Shown one piece after another: positions 27,787 through 36,752 of a stretch of 64,000 bases of DNA. How positions within the stretch are numbered: position 1 is the first letter of the stretch; every line of letters begins with the position of its first letter. Source of the DNA: Neorhizobium vignae (GTDB lineage Bacteria; Pseudomonadota; Alphaproteobacteria; Rhizobiales; Rhizobiaceae). A program made the translations under genes and the position numbers. The stretch spans positions 248,001-312,000 of the forward strand of contig NZ_JNNU01000004.1 in the NCBI RefSeq assembly GCF_000732195.1, in the 5' to 3' direction. The notes beneath the pieces were generated by a model. The model had not been told where the DNA came from. It saw nothing but the letters and a program-made list of their open reading frames with translations, and did no database searches.

Positions 27787-28062
27787 ATGAAAAGGTTCAT
27801 TGCCGCCTGCATCATCGGGCTTGGATGTCTTACCACGACCGCGGCCCCGACCCTCGCCGATGGTTTCAGCATAACGATCGGCGATCGAGGATACCGGCCG
27901 GCCGGACATCATTATCGGCCGGGGTACCACCGCTACCATCGCCCCTACTACCGGCAGTATTCCAGGCACCATTACCGACCGCACTGCCGCGTCCGGAGCG
28001 TCGAATACCGCCATCACGGGCGGTGGGTCACCAAGACGACACGCGTCTGCCGAGGCAGATAA
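27787..28062 (+). CDS. Small exported His/Tyr/Arg-rich protein
   Basis: 91 residues with a clear signal peptide (MKRFIAACIIGLGCL to about residue 24). The mature part is dominated by H, Y and R in YHRYHRPYY-like runs and ends with two cysteines (CRVRSVEY... VCRGR). GGAGGAG lies 4 bases before the ATG; the upstream in-frame extension has no such site. Similar small secreted proteins are common in rhizobia but have no assigned role. Metal or polyanion binding would fit the composition. Confidence 0.75.
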   Translation: MKRFIAACIIGLGCLTTTAAPTLADGFSITIGDRGYRPAGHHYRPGYHRYHRPYYRQYSRHHYRPHCRVRSVEYRHHGRWVTKTTRVCRGR

Positions 28063-28129
28063 ATCGATCCCGCCCCGCTAGCCCCCCGACATGGCTGGCG
28101 GGGTCGGCTGGTTCGCGGCGCGCTCTGCA

Positions 28130-28459
28130 TTATTGGGAGATCGAAAAGCTGACCTGCTGCCAGCGGCGCAGTTGCGGATCGAAAGCGACCACGAGTTCGA
28201 AATCCCTGCGGTCCAGCCCATTTTCCGTGTTGATGTCGGCATTACCGCCCATGGAGAACCGGCAATCGGCGATCCAGCGGAAATTGCCCCAGTCGACATC
28301 GACGATATCGGGGTGTTGTTCGACGAGCTGGCGCGACTTCTCAAACGCGAGGCTTCCCGGGCACCTCTGGTCTTCGACCGGTTCGCCCACGGCCATGAGA
28401 AACGCGAGGCCGGCAATCGGCACCACGAAGGCGACGCTCTTTACGATATTCGCTTCCAT
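28130..28459 (-). CDS. Small exported protein of unknown function
   Basis: 109 residues from MEANIVKSVAFVV, with a hydrophobic N-terminal export or anchor segment (about 5-26). The rest is soluble, with DVDWGNFRWIADCRF and a C-terminal LRRWQQVSFSI. Two cysteines (C36, C68 approximately) may pair. GGGAG precedes the start by about 10 bases, which is why I prefer it to the upstream ATG at 28603. Not a family I can name. Confidence 0.65.
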   Translation of the reverse strand: MEANIVKSVAFVVPIAGLAFLMAVGEPVEDQRCPGSLAFEKSRQLVEQHPDIVDVDWGNFRWIADCRFSMGGNADINTENGLDRRDFELVVAFDPQLRRWQQVSFSISQ

Positions 28460-28693
28460 GACGGCTCTCCCAAGCTTCGAACCCGAAGCAGCCGAACTCA
28501 AGAACGGGCCTAAACATCCGGTACAAGGCCTGATCATGCCGTAAAGGATAGCATCATTTCGGCTGTCTGGCCAAGCTTTGCGGAAAGAGCTATGGCACGA
28601 CACCGCCGATTTGGGGTATTGCCAATTTCAACTTTATCTTCATAGGAAATGAACTAGGACGATCATCCTTGAAGTCTCCTTGATGGATATCGC

Positions 28694-30112
28694 ATGAAGT
28701 TTGGAACGAGCGGCCTTCGCGGCCTAGTGACTGACCTGGAGGGGCGGGCTTCATCCCTCTACACCCAGGCTTTTGCCCGGCATCTCCTGGAAACGGGTGC
28801 TGCCCGGCCGGGTGATGCGGTGCTGGTCGGCCGCGATTTCCGCCCGTCGAGCCCCGACATCGCCGCCACCTGCATCGGAGCGCTGAAGCGCGCCGGCCTT
28901 TCGCCGATCGACTGCGGCGCGGTGCCGACGCCGGCGCTGGCGCTCTACGGACTTCAACTCAAGGCCGCATCGCTGATGATCACCGGCTCGCACATCCCCG
29001 CGGACCGCAACGGGATCAAGTTCTACCGGCCCGACGGCGAGATCGACAAACAGGACGAAATGCGGATCACCGCGATCGCAGCCGAACTGGACAGGAGCGA
29101 GATCGACGCGACGCGTGGCGAAGCGCCGGATCATTTCGCGGAAGCCGAGGCGCTGTTCCTCGCCCGCAATGCGGCCGTGCTGCCGGAGAGAGCGCTCGCC
29201 GGCCTCAGGGTCGGCGTCTACCAGCACTCGACCGTCGCCCGCGATCTTATGGTCCAGGTTCTTGAAGGCTATGGCGCAGACGCCGTACCGCTCGGCCGCT
29301 CTGAAGAGTTCATTCCGGTCGACACGGAAGCGGTCTCGATCGAGACGATCGACCTCCTCAAGCGCTGGGCGCGCGAACATGGGCTCGACGCGATCATCTC
29401 TGCCGATGGCGATGGCGACCGGCCGCTGGTTTCCGACGAGACCGGAGACCCGCTGCGCGGCGACCTTCTCGGCCTGATCGCGGCGAAGTTCCTGAAAGCG
29501 CAGGTCGTCGTGACGCCGGTCACCTCCAATTCGGGCATCGAGGCGGCTGGTGATTTCGAGGTTGTCCGCACCAAGGTCGGATCGCCTTTCGTCATCTCCG
29601 GCATGCTCGCGGCACTCGAAGCCGGCAAGACGGGCGTCATGGGTTTCGAGGCGAATGGCGGGCTTCTGACCGCATCTCCTTTCGAAGCCGGCACGGGCAG
29701 GCTCTTGCCGCTTCCTACCCGCGACAGTTTCCTGCCGGTGCTGGCAACGCTTGTGCTGGCCGCGCGCGAGAAAAAGCCCCTGTCGCAAATCGCCGCCGGT
29801 TTCCGCCTGCCGTTTGCGGCGGCCGATCGGCTCGAAAATTTCCCGGTCAAGACCAGTGCCGCACTGATGGCCTATCTCAGACAATCCGACGACAATCTTG
29901 CAGCCTTCCTCGCACCGATTTCGACAGTCGCCGCCAAAAGCGATATCGATGGCCTGCGGGTGACGCTCGAAGACGGCCGGATCGTGCATTTCCGACCATC
30001 GGGCAACGCGCCGGAAATGCGCTGCTATGTCGAGGCCGAGACGGAAGACGAGGCGAAGGCCTTGTTGCACGAGGGGCTGAACCTCATCCGCGCCTGGGCC
30101 AGTAAAGCTTAA
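28694..30112 (+). CDS. noeK: Phosphomannomutase
   Basis: 472 residues of the alpha-D-phosphohexomutase superfamily. Interconverts mannose 6-phosphate and mannose 1-phosphate for GDP-mannose synthesis. The phosphoserine loop is TGSHIPADRNGIKF with Ser at about 99, the metal loop is ADGDGDRPLV, and a C-terminal phosphate-binding RPSGNAPEMR is present. It is followed 37 bases later by the GDP-mannose pyrophosphorylase gene. noeK is the rhizobial name for this pairing; the enzyme class is certain, the symbol less so. Confidence 0.93.
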   Translation: MKFGTSGLRGLVTDLEGRASSLYTQAFARHLLETGAARPGDAVLVGRDFRPSSPDIAATCIGALKRAGLSPIDCGAVPTPALALYGLQLKAASLMITGSHIPADRNGIKFYRPDGEIDKQDEMRITAIAAELDRSEIDATRGEAPDHFAEAEALFLARNAAVLPERALAGLRVGVYQHSTVARDLMVQVLEGYGADAVPLGRSEEFIPVDTEAVSIETIDLLKRWAREHGLDAIISADGDGDRPLVSDETGDPLRGDLLGLIAAKFLKAQVVVTPVTSNSGIEAAGDFEVVRTKVGSPFVISGMLAALEAGKTGVMGFEANGGLLTASPFEAGTGRLLPLPTRDSFLPVLATLVLAAREKKPLSQIAAGFRLPFAAADRLENFPVKTSAALMAYLRQSDDNLAAFLAPISTVAAKSDIDGLRVTLEDGRIVHFRPSGNAPEMRCYVEAETEDEAKALLHEGLNLIRAWASKA

Positions 30113-30149
30113 ACGATAATTTTGGACGAGAATTGCCGGAGATATTGGA

Positions 30150-31577
30150 ATGAATAGCAAGATCATCCCCGTCATCATGGCCGGCGGCAAGGGAACGCGG
30201 CTCTGGCCGCTGTCACGCGCCAGTGCGCCGAAGCAGTTCATCCAGTTCATCGGCGACAAGACGCTGTTCCAGGCGACGCTGTCGCGCGTTTCGGACCCGA
30301 AGCTCTATGAGGCTCCGGTCGTCATCACCAACGAGGATTTCCGGTTCCTGGTCGCCGAACAGGCCCGCGAACTCGGCATCAAGCTCTCCGGCATCCTGCT
30401 CGAGCCCGTCGCCCGCAACACGGCACCGGCAGTTGCCGCCGCTGCCGCCTTCGTCGAAGGCCGCTTCGGCGAAGATGCCATCCTGCAGGTGCTTGCGTCG
30501 GATCACGAGATCACCGCCGACGCCGGTTATTTCGATGCGATCCGGATCGCCAAAGAGACCGCCCTTTCCGGCAAGCTCGTGACCTTCGGCATTGCCCCGA
30601 CTGAGCCCGCTACCGGTTATGGTTACATCGAGATCGGCGAGGCGCTGCCTTCCGGCGCCTGCAAGGTCAAGCGTTTCGTCGAGAAGCCGGTCCTGGCCGA
30701 GGCCGAGGAAATGCTGTCGACCGGCGGTTTCGCCTGGAACTCCGGCATCTTCATGTTCAAGGCCGGCCAGGTGCTGAGCGAACTCGGTAACTTTGCGCCC
30801 GAAGTCGAGGCCGCCGCCCGCGCGGCTCTTGCCAAGGCTTCGAGCGATCTCGATTTCACCCGCCTGGATGCGCAGGAATTTGCCGCAAGCCCGGATATCT
30901 CCGTCGACTACGCGCTGATGGAAAAGACCTCCAATGCGGCGGTCGTGCCCTCATCGTTTACCTGGTCCGATCTCGGAAGCTGGGACGCCGTCTGGAAGCT
31001 CGGCGCCCGCGACGAGGCCGGCAACGTCGCTTCAGGCAATGCCACGCTGATCAACACGACGAACTCGCTCGTCATGTCTCGCACCAGCCATCTCGCCGTT
31101 CAGGGCCTGGATGGCGTCGCGGTCATCGCCAGCGAGGACGCCGTCTATATCGGCCGGCTGGAAGACAGCCAGGATGTCGGCAAGATCGTCAAGCAGCTCG
31201 CCGCGGCCAAGGCGACCGCAGCGCTCACTGAAACCCATCCGACCTCCTATCGTCCCTGGGGCGGCTATACGTCGGTGCTCAACGGCGATCGTTTCCAGGT
31301 GAAGCGGCTGTTCGTGACGCCCGGCAAGAAGCTCTCGCTGCAGAAACATCACCACCGCTCGGAGCACTGGATCTGCGTCAAGGGCACAGCGGAAGTGACG
31401 ATCGGCGAGGAAACCAGGATCGTCAGGGAAAACGAGTCCATCTATATTCCGCAGGGCGAAGTGCACCGGCTCGCCAATCCGGGCAAGATCATGCTCGAAG
31501 TGATCGAGGTGCAGACCGGTTCCTATCTCGGCGAGGACGACATCATCCGCATCGTCGACGAGTTCGGACGCGGCTGA
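30150..31577 (+). CDS. noeJ: Mannose-1-phosphate guanylyltransferase / mannose-6-phosphate isomerase
   Basis: 475 residues, bifunctional type II. The N-terminal nucleotidyltransferase starts with MAGGKGTRLWPLSR and has FVEKP at about 178. The C-terminal cupin isomerase domain (about 365-470) carries RPWGGYTSVL, HHHRSEHWICVKGTA and EVHRLANPGK. It makes GDP-mannose from mannose 1-phosphate and can make mannose 6-phosphate from fructose 6-phosphate. With the upstream mutase it is a complete GDP-mannose module for surface polysaccharide. Confidence 0.95.
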   Translation: MNSKIIPVIMAGGKGTRLWPLSRASAPKQFIQFIGDKTLFQATLSRVSDPKLYEAPVVITNEDFRFLVAEQARELGIKLSGILLEPVARNTAPAVAAAAAFVEGRFGEDAILQVLASDHEITADAGYFDAIRIAKETALSGKLVTFGIAPTEPATGYGYIEIGEALPSGACKVKRFVEKPVLAEAEEMLSTGGFAWNSGIFMFKAGQVLSELGNFAPEVEAAARAALAKASSDLDFTRLDAQEFAASPDISVDYALMEKTSNAAVVPSSFTWSDLGSWDAVWKLGARDEAGNVASGNATLINTTNSLVMSRTSHLAVQGLDGVAVIASEDAVYIGRLEDSQDVGKIVKQLAAAKATAALTETHPTSYRPWGGYTSVLNGDRFQVKRLFVTPGKKLSLQKHHHRSEHWICVKGTAEVTIGEETRIVRENESIYIPQGEVHRLANPGKIMLEVIEVQTGSYLGEDDIIRIVDEFGRG

Positions 31578-31647
31578 GGCCTTCCTGGAAGTTTACCGCA
31601 GCTCTGAAACAGGCGGATTGTCCCGCCGATAGTGGAAAGGGTATCGC

Positions 31648-32481
31648 ATGCGCTCCCGGAATTTTCTGTTGTCCGCATCAGCACGAAGCGTCGGATCGTG
31701 GCTGCACAACCCTTCCCTTCAAAGGAAAATATTTAACGCCGTGCGGCTGAACCGTCCCGAGGTAACGGATTGGCTGCAATCCGAGGACTTGTCGTTCCTG
31801 GCATACTCGATTGCGAGGCGCCGGAAATCCAGGGCGCAAATACTGCAGGATCTGTGGGTTTGTTATGAGCTCGGGGAAAAGCGCGGCGGGTTCTTTGTCG
31901 AGTTCGGCGCGACAAATGGACTGATCAACAGCAATACGTGGTTGCTTGAGAAAGAACTCAATTGGCGCGGGATCCTGGCGGAGCCAAATCCAGTCTGGCA
32001 TGCCGCACTTGCTAGAAACCGGACGGTTCATATCGAACATCTATGCGTGTCTTCCAAGTCGGAAGAAGTCGTGAGGTTTCTGGCCATGGACGGCGTCGAT
32101 CCTGAGCTCAGTGCGATCGCGTCTTTCGCTGACGGCGATCACTTCGCCGACGTTCGCAAGGGCGGAACCGTTCTCGACATCAGGACGATCTCTCTGAACG
32201 ATCTGCTCGACAAATATGACGCTCCGCAAGAGATCGACTATATTTCCATCGATACGGAAGGCAGCGAGCTCGATATCCTATCCGCTTTCGATTTTCTCCG
32301 ACGACGTTTCAGTCTCATTTCGGTCGAGCAAAATCCCAAGACCGAGAAGGGTATCGAGGAACTCTTGCTGCGAAACGGCTACACTCGCGTTTTTCCGCAG
32401 TTCTCGCAGTGGGATGGATGGTATGTTTCCTCGGAACTGAGATCGGGAGCCCCCTTCGAGATCGCCGCGCCATTTGTCTAA
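31648..32481 (+). CDS. FkbM-family methyltransferase
   Basis: 277 residues. The SAM-dependent FkbM domain lies at about 85-245: FFVEFGATNGLINSNTWLLE is the first motif, ILAEPNP follows, and YISIDTEGSELDIL is the family signature. Such enzymes O-methylate sugars or small molecules. GAAAGGG lies 6 bases before the ATG. Base composition is visibly less GC-rich than the flanking nucleotide-sugar genes, suggesting a different origin. Placed after GDP-mannose genes, it may modify a surface glycan, but the substrate is not shown. Confidence 0.88.
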   Translation: MRSRNFLLSASARSVGSWLHNPSLQRKIFNAVRLNRPEVTDWLQSEDLSFLAYSIARRRKSRAQILQDLWVCYELGEKRGGFFVEFGATNGLINSNTWLLEKELNWRGILAEPNPVWHAALARNRTVHIEHLCVSSKSEEVVRFLAMDGVDPELSAIASFADGDHFADVRKGGTVLDIRTISLNDLLDKYDAPQEIDYISIDTEGSELDILSAFDFLRRRFSLISVEQNPKTEKGIEELLLRNGYTRVFPQFSQWDGWYVSSELRSGAPFEIAAPFV

Positions 32482-32572
32482 GGCAGGAAGCGCCGAGCGG
32501 CCGCGTTGTCAGGACCGCTACAGTGTTTACCGGCGCCGGTTTTCGGCCCGCACCTTCTCGGCAGGAAGCGGC

Positions 32573-33580
32573 TCAGTCGATCTCGTGGCGGTGGTCTAGA
32601 TACCATTGCACGAATGCCTTGACGCCTTCCTCCAGACCGATCTCCGGCTTGCGGCCGGTCAGCGCCACGAGAAGATCGGGGCTGGCGAAGGTTCTCGGCA
32701 CATCGCCCTTCTGCATCGGCAGCATCTTGCGCTTGGCCGGCTTTCCCATGATCCGTTCGATGGTCTCGACGAAATCGATCAAGCCCGACGGCTGGCCGCC
32801 GCCGATATTGACGACGCGGAACGGTGCCTGATGGGAGAGCGTATCGATGTCCGCGACGCGATTGTCCTCGCCGGGATAGACCTTGGACAGGTCGATGATC
32901 GAATTCACCAGGTCGTCGATATAGGTGAAGTCCCGGCTCATCTTGCCTTCGCCGTAGATCTCGATCTCGCGATCCTCGATGATCGCCTTGACAAACTTGA
33001 AGAGCGCCATGTCCGGCCGGCCCCAGGGACCGTAGACCGTGAAGAAGCGGAAGGCGGTGATCGGCACCTTGTAGAGATGGGCGTAGCTGTGCGCCATCAG
33101 TTCCATGGCCTTCTTGCTCGCCGCATAGAAGGTCAAGGGTTCGTCGGCGCGGTCGCTTTCGCGGAAAGGAATGTCCGGGTTGGCACCGTAGACCGACGAG
33201 GTCGAAGCGAGCATCAGATGGCCGACGCCATAGTTGCGGGCAATCTCCAGGATATTCCAGGAGCCGATGAGATTGGAATCGAGATAGGCCTTGGGATTTT
33301 CAAGGCTGTAGCGCACGCCGGCCTGGGCGGCGAGGTGGACCATCACATCCGGCTTGAAATCCTCGACCGACTTGTCGAGCAGCGACTTGTCTTCCAGCAT
33401 GCCGATGACCGGGCGGAAGGCAGGGAATTGCGCGAGCCCGGCATTGCGGGCTTCCTTGAGGCGCAGGCTGTAATAAGGAGTCATCCCGTCGAAGCCGAGA
33501 ACCTCGTGGCCATCCTCGAGCAGGCGTCGCGCCAAATGGAAACCGATGAAGCCTGCCGTTCCGGTGATGAAATAACGCAT
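32573..33580 (-). CDS. lpsL: UDP-glucuronate 4-epimerase-like NAD-dependent epimerase
   Basis: 335 residues, extended short-chain dehydrogenase. The NAD-binding motif is [15 protein letters not shown] at the start, the catalytic triad region is STSSVYG with YAASKKA (Tyr and Lys), and [11 protein letters not shown] is present. The close match in layout to UDP-glucuronate 4-epimerases (GFD-MTPYYS near residue 30) supports UDP-galacturonate formation for LPS or capsule. It converges with the FkbM gene. Confidence 0.88.
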   Translation of the reverse strand: MRYFITGTAGFIGFHLARRLLEDGHEVLGFDGMTPYYSLRLKEARNAGLAQFPAFRPVIGMLEDKSLLDKSVEDFKPDVMVHLAAQAGVRYSLENPKAYLDSNLIGSWNILEIARNYGVGHLMLASTSSVYGANPDIPFRESDRADEPLTFYAASKKAMELMAHSYAHLYKVPITAFRFFTVYGPWGRPDMALFKFVKAIIEDREIEIYGEGKMSRDFTYIDDLVNSIIDLSKVYPGEDNRVADIDTLSHQAPFRVVNIGGGQPSGLIDFVETIERIMGKPAKRKMLPMQKGDVPRTFASPDLLVALTGRKPEIGLEEGVKAFVQWYLDHRHEID

Positions 33581-33681
33581 GTATGCCCCGCTGTCGCTCT
33601 GGGGCCGATCCCATAGCGCGGATATCCGGTCCTGTCATCCAAGAGGCGGGAAGTTATTTGAACGCCGAACCGAGATCAGGC

Positions 33682-34077
33682 TCAGTGGAAGAGCCGCAGC
33701 CGCGCCGGCGGCACGCCGGGCCGGCCGTTCTTGCGATCGACGGCGAACTGGATGAGATCCATCGAAGCCTGGTCGGTCATCGGTTTCGCCATCACCCCAA
33801 GGACCCCGGAGACGCCCGCCGCCACCAGCCCCGGATTACCGGTGATCATGATCACCACGATGCCGTATTCCGCCAGCGCCTTGGCGATCTCGGGACCGGT
33901 CTCGCCGTCGGCAAGTCGCACGTCCACGAAGGCTATATCCGTGTCACGGGTATAGTTCAGCGCCACGGTCATGTCGGGTGCTATTCCGACGACGTCATGG
34001 CCGCTCCGATGGATGGCGTCTTCGATATCCATCGCGACCAGCAAACTGTCTTCGACGATCAGGAAACGATATTCCAA
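33682..34077 (-). CDS. Stand-alone response-regulator receiver protein
   Basis: About 131 residues: a single receiver domain with all key residues. There is an acidic pair in LIVEDSLL, phosphoacceptor Asp in FVDVRLADG, Thr in MITGNP and Lys in MAKPM. There is no output domain; a short Pro/Arg tail (VPPARLRLFH) follows. I prefer a TTG at 34077 because GGAGG precedes it by 8 bases, over the TTG at 34107. No histidine kinase lies nearby, so its partner is unknown. Confidence 0.82.
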   Translation of the reverse strand: MEYRFLIVEDSLLVAMDIEDAIHRSGHDVVGIAPDMTVALNYTRDTDIAFVDVRLADGETGPEIAKALAEYGIVVIMITGNPGLVAAGVSGVLGVMAKPMTDQASMDLIQFAVDRKNGRPGVPPARLRLFH

Positions 34078-34216
34078 CGGCAGATCCTCCCAGACTGAAG
34101 GAGGCAAATAGACTCCGATCGCAGCTTGGCAATAGGAGCAGGGTCCCGATATCGATTTTTTGATCTAGACCGCTGGCGTCGAGCCGCCTCGCCGCCGCCA
34201 GGCCGATCGCTTTACC

Positions 34217-34242
34217 GGAACGGAGGTCGTGAGGCTAACGTT
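34217..34242 (+). promoter_or_regulatory. Candidate EcfG (general stress) promoter
   Basis: GGAAC (34217-34221), 17 bases, CGTT (34239-34242). This matches the alphaproteobacterial general stress sigma promoter. It points to the small exported protein gene starting at 34397, with a leader of about 145 bases. Confidence 0.55.
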
Positions 34243-34396
34243 GCCGGCTCAGTTTTGGCGAACGGAACATGGCTACATCTCCCGACTACCTCCTCGCTCA
34301 AGATTTCATTGCCTTACGAAAGGTGACTGGCTGACAGGAACCACTCAAAAACTGGCGGGTTAGCCCTTCGGAAGTCCAACGAAAAGGAGAAGACCC

Positions 34397-34795
34397 ATGA
34401 AGAAGATCATCCTGGCGTCCTGCGCCATTCTCGCCGCTTCCTTCGCGACACAGGCCGGAGCCCAGCAGGGCACCGTCAACGGCGCTGCCGGCGGCGCAGT
34501 CACCGGCGCAATCGTCGGCGGTCCAGTCGGGGCTGCAGTGGGCGGGGTCGTCGGCGCCGTAGCCGGTACCGCCATCGACCCGCCGCCGCGCGAGGTTGTC
34601 ACCTATGTTCAGGAGCAGCCTGCTCCAACCACATCCGTGGTGGTCGAACAGCCGATCGCTGTCGGCAAGCCGATCCCGCAGAGTGTGGTCGTAACCCCGG
34701 TGCCGAGCAATCCGAAATATGCCTATACGGTCGTCAACAACCAACGCGTGATCGTCGATCCGCAGACCCATACAGTGGTTCAGGTCCTCCGATAG
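34397..34795 (+). CDS. Exported glycine-zipper protein with a DUF1236-like C-terminus
   Basis: 132 residues. The signal peptide ends at AGAQQ (about 20-24). Next comes a Gly/Ala/Val repeat (about 25-58, GGAVTGAIVGGPVGAAVGGV), a glycine-zipper able to insert in or associate with membrane. A Val-rich linker follows, then a C-terminal domain with YAYTVVNNQRVIVDPQTH resembling DUF1236. AAGGAG precedes the ATG by 8-9 bases. With a putative EcfG promoter upstream it is a candidate envelope stress protein. Confidence 0.8.
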   Translation: MKKIILASCAILAASFATQAGAQQGTVNGAAGGAVTGAIVGGPVGAAVGGVVGAVAGTAIDPPPREVVTYVQEQPAPTTSVVVEQPIAVGKPIPQSVVVTPVPSNPKYAYTVVNNQRVIVDPQTHTVVQVLR

Positions 34796-34816
34796 GCAGG
34801 CACAACGGCTTTCAAC

Positions 34817-34860
34817 CAACAACAGCGGGCTCCGCCGGTCCTCGGCGGGGCCTGTTGTGG
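34817..34860. terminator. Bidirectional terminator between convergent genes
   Basis: CAACAACAGCGGGCTCCGCCG pairs, with small mismatches, with CGGCGGGGCCTGTTG around a GTCCT loop. It sits between the glycine-zipper gene (plus) and pncB (minus). The outer arms end in GTGGTTTG on the plus side. Confidence 0.6.
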
Positions 34861-34874
34861 TTTGAGCGCTTCAA

Positions 34875-36179
34875 TCAGACCAGGACGACCTGGTCGACGC
34901 GGTCTTCCTGACCGAAGAATTTCAGATACCGCTCGACCTCGGCCGGATCTCCGGTCGCCTTGCGCGGATTGTCCGAAAGTTTTACCGCAGGCCGGCCATT
35001 CGCCTCGCTTACCTTGCAGACGATGGAGATCGGCATCAGGCCGGCAATCTCGTGCGGCGCGCAGCCGGCGAAATCGTTGGTGAGGTTGGTGCCCCAGCCG
35101 AAGCTCATGCGCACGCGGCCTTCGAAATGCCGGTAGGTATCGACGATCGCCTCGACATCCAGCCCGTCGGAAAAGATCAGCAGCTTGTCCTTGGGATTGC
35201 GGCCCATCTTCTTCCACCAGGCGATGATCTTTTCGCCGCCTTCGATCGGCGGCGCGCTGTCGGGGCGGAAACCGGTCCAGTCGGCCACCCAGTCCGGCGC
35301 ATCGCGCAGGAACGCAGCCGTGCCGAAAGCGTCCGGCAGGACGATCAGCAAGTTGCCGCCGTAGAGCCGGTTCCAGTCCTTCAGGACCTGATAGGGCGAG
35401 GCGCGCAGCTGCTCGTCGGTCTCGGCGAGTGCAGCAGCCACCATTGGAAGCTCGTGCGCATTGGTGCCCACCGCTTCGAGATCGGAATCCATGGCGAGCA
35501 GAACGTTGCTGGTACCGGTAAAGGCCGGGCCGATGCCTTCCTTCAGCGCCTCGACGCACCAGCGCTGCCAGAGAAAGCTGTGACGGCGGCGCGTTCCGAA
35601 ATCGGAGATGCGCAGACCCGGCAAGGCCTGCAGCCGCTCGACCTTTTCCCACATCTTGGCCTTGGCCCGCGCATAAAGCACATCGAGCGTGAAGAAGCCG
35701 AGCGAGCGCATGGCGGAACGGGAGCGCAATTCGTTGATGATCGCGAGGGCCGGGATTTCCCAGAGCGTCGTTTCCATCCATTTGCCATGGAAGGTCAGCT
35801 CATACTGGCCGTCGCGCTTCGAGAGTTCGTATTCCGGCAGCTTGTAGGTGGACAGCCAGTTGAGGAATTCCGGCTCGAAAATCTGCTTGCGGCCATAAAA
35901 CGTGTTACCCGCGAGCCAGATCATCTCCTTCTTGGACAGGCCGACCGTGCGGGCATGGTCGAGCTGCTCACGAAGCGCGCCCTCGTCGATCTCCTCCGCC
36001 AGCTTGACGCTGGTCGTGCGGTTGATCAGCGAAAACGTGGCGTCCACGTTCGGATACAGCTTCCAGATCATCTGCAGCATCAGGAGCTTGTAGAAATCCG
36101 TATCGATCAGACTGCGGATGATCGGGTCGAGCTTCCAGGTGTGATTATACACCCTGCTGGCGATATCGGTCTTTGTCAT
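34875..36179 (-). CDS. pncB: Nicotinate phosphoribosyltransferase
   Basis: 434 residues, the normal length. Makes nicotinate mononucleotide from nicotinate, PRPP and ATP in the NAD salvage pathway. Motifs: N-terminal [16 protein letters not shown], the FGTRRRHSF region with the His that is autophosphorylated, [10 protein letters not shown], and a C-terminal [11 protein letters not shown]. It stands alone, bounded by terminators. Confidence 0.96.
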   Translation of the reverse strand: MTKTDIASRVYNHTWKLDPIIRSLIDTDFYKLLMLQMIWKLYPNVDATFSLINRTTSVKLAEEIDEGALREQLDHARTVGLSKKEMIWLAGNTFYGRKQIFEPEFLNWLSTYKLPEYELSKRDGQYELTFHGKWMETTLWEIPALAIINELRSRSAMRSLGFFTLDVLYARAKAKMWEKVERLQALPGLRISDFGTRRRHSFLWQRWCVEALKEGIGPAFTGTSNVLLAMDSDLEAVGTNAHELPMVAAALAETDEQLRASPYQVLKDWNRLYGGNLLIVLPDAFGTAAFLRDAPDWVADWTGFRPDSAPPIEGGEKIIAWWKKMGRNPKDKLLIFSDGLDVEAIVDTYRHFEGRVRMSFGWGTNLTNDFAGCAPHEIAGLMPISIVCKVSEANGRPAVKLSDNPRKATGDPAEVERYLKFFGQEDRVDQVVLV

Positions 36180-36297
36180 GCCTGCCCCTGCCCCGGCCCT
36201 CCCGGGCCGGCTCCGCCGATTCGATGCATAGGGAGGCAGCGGCTGATCAACCTCCGGGCATTTTTATCGAAAAAAATGCAGAGTAAGTCCAGACGCA

Positions 36298-36325
36298 ATT
36301 CGGCCGCGAGGGATCGCGGCCGAAT
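36298..36325 (-). terminator. Strong palindrome after the small Pro-rich membrane protein gene
   Basis: ATTCGGCCGCGA, loop GGGA, TCGCGGCCGAAT: a perfect 12-bp stem 16 bases after the stop of the gene at 36342-36671. The minus-strand side lacks a U-run, so it may act as an mRNA 3' stabiliser or Rho-assisted terminator rather than a classical intrinsic one. Confidence 0.5.
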
Positions 36326-36341
36326 AAATCAGGGATGCCGG

Positions 36342-36671
36342 TCAGTTGCCGGTCTGGGAATTCGTTGCCGGCGGCGTGGCAGCTGGCGGAGCCGAGGGAC
36401 TGGCGGTCGGCGGCGCATTCGGGTTCTGGGGCGTCGTGCTGCCGGCCGGCGGCGTTGCGGTCTGCTCTGCCGGAGGTGCGGTGCTTCGACCGTACCACTC
36501 GGCACCGGCCCAGGCGACCATTGCCAGGATGAGGCCGGCAATCAGTACCTTCAGCACCGGCGCCCCCCAACTGCCCTGACGCGCTTCCGTGGCGGTTTCC
36601 ACCACCGGCGGCGAGCCGCTCTGGTTCGGATGACGGGGGTTGGCTTCCTTGGGATCGAAATGGCTGTTCAT
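36342..36671 (-). CDS. Small single-span membrane protein with Pro/Thr-rich tail
   Basis: 109 residues: cytoplasmic N-terminus (1-37), one membrane span (about 38-58, VLKVLIAGLILAMVAWAGAE), then an unstructured Pro/Ala/Thr/Ser-rich tail. AAGGAG lies 8 bases before the ATG. An EcfG-type promoter lies 48 bases upstream of the start codon, so it is probably stress-induced as a single gene. No known family was recognised; a periplasmic wall-spanning role would be a guess. Confidence 0.75.
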   Translation of the reverse strand: MNSHFDPKEANPRHPNQSGSPPVVETATEARQGSWGAPVLKVLIAGLILAMVAWAGAEWYGRSTAPPAEQTATPPAGSTTPQNPNAPPTASPSAPPAATPPATNSQTGN

Positions 36672-36718
36672 TGATTTCGCTCCTTATTCGGCCGGAATGC
36701 CCCGGCTCGTGAACAAGG

Positions 36719-36743
36719 AACGGTCAGGGGATATGAATGTTCC
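36719..36743 (-). promoter_or_regulatory. Candidate EcfG (general stress) promoter
   Basis: Reading minus: GGAAC (36743-36739), 16 bases, CGTT (36722-36719). The CGTT is 47 bases from the ATG of the small Pro-rich membrane protein gene. Spacing and both boxes match the EcfG consensus. Confidence 0.6.
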
Positions 36744-36752
36744 CCTTAAGGA

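Noticed and set aside
35052-36674. A 540-codon plus-strand frame opposite pncB and the small Pro-rich membrane protein gene.
   Set aside because: Both genes beneath it are supported by motifs or by ribosome site and promoter; the antisense product has neither.
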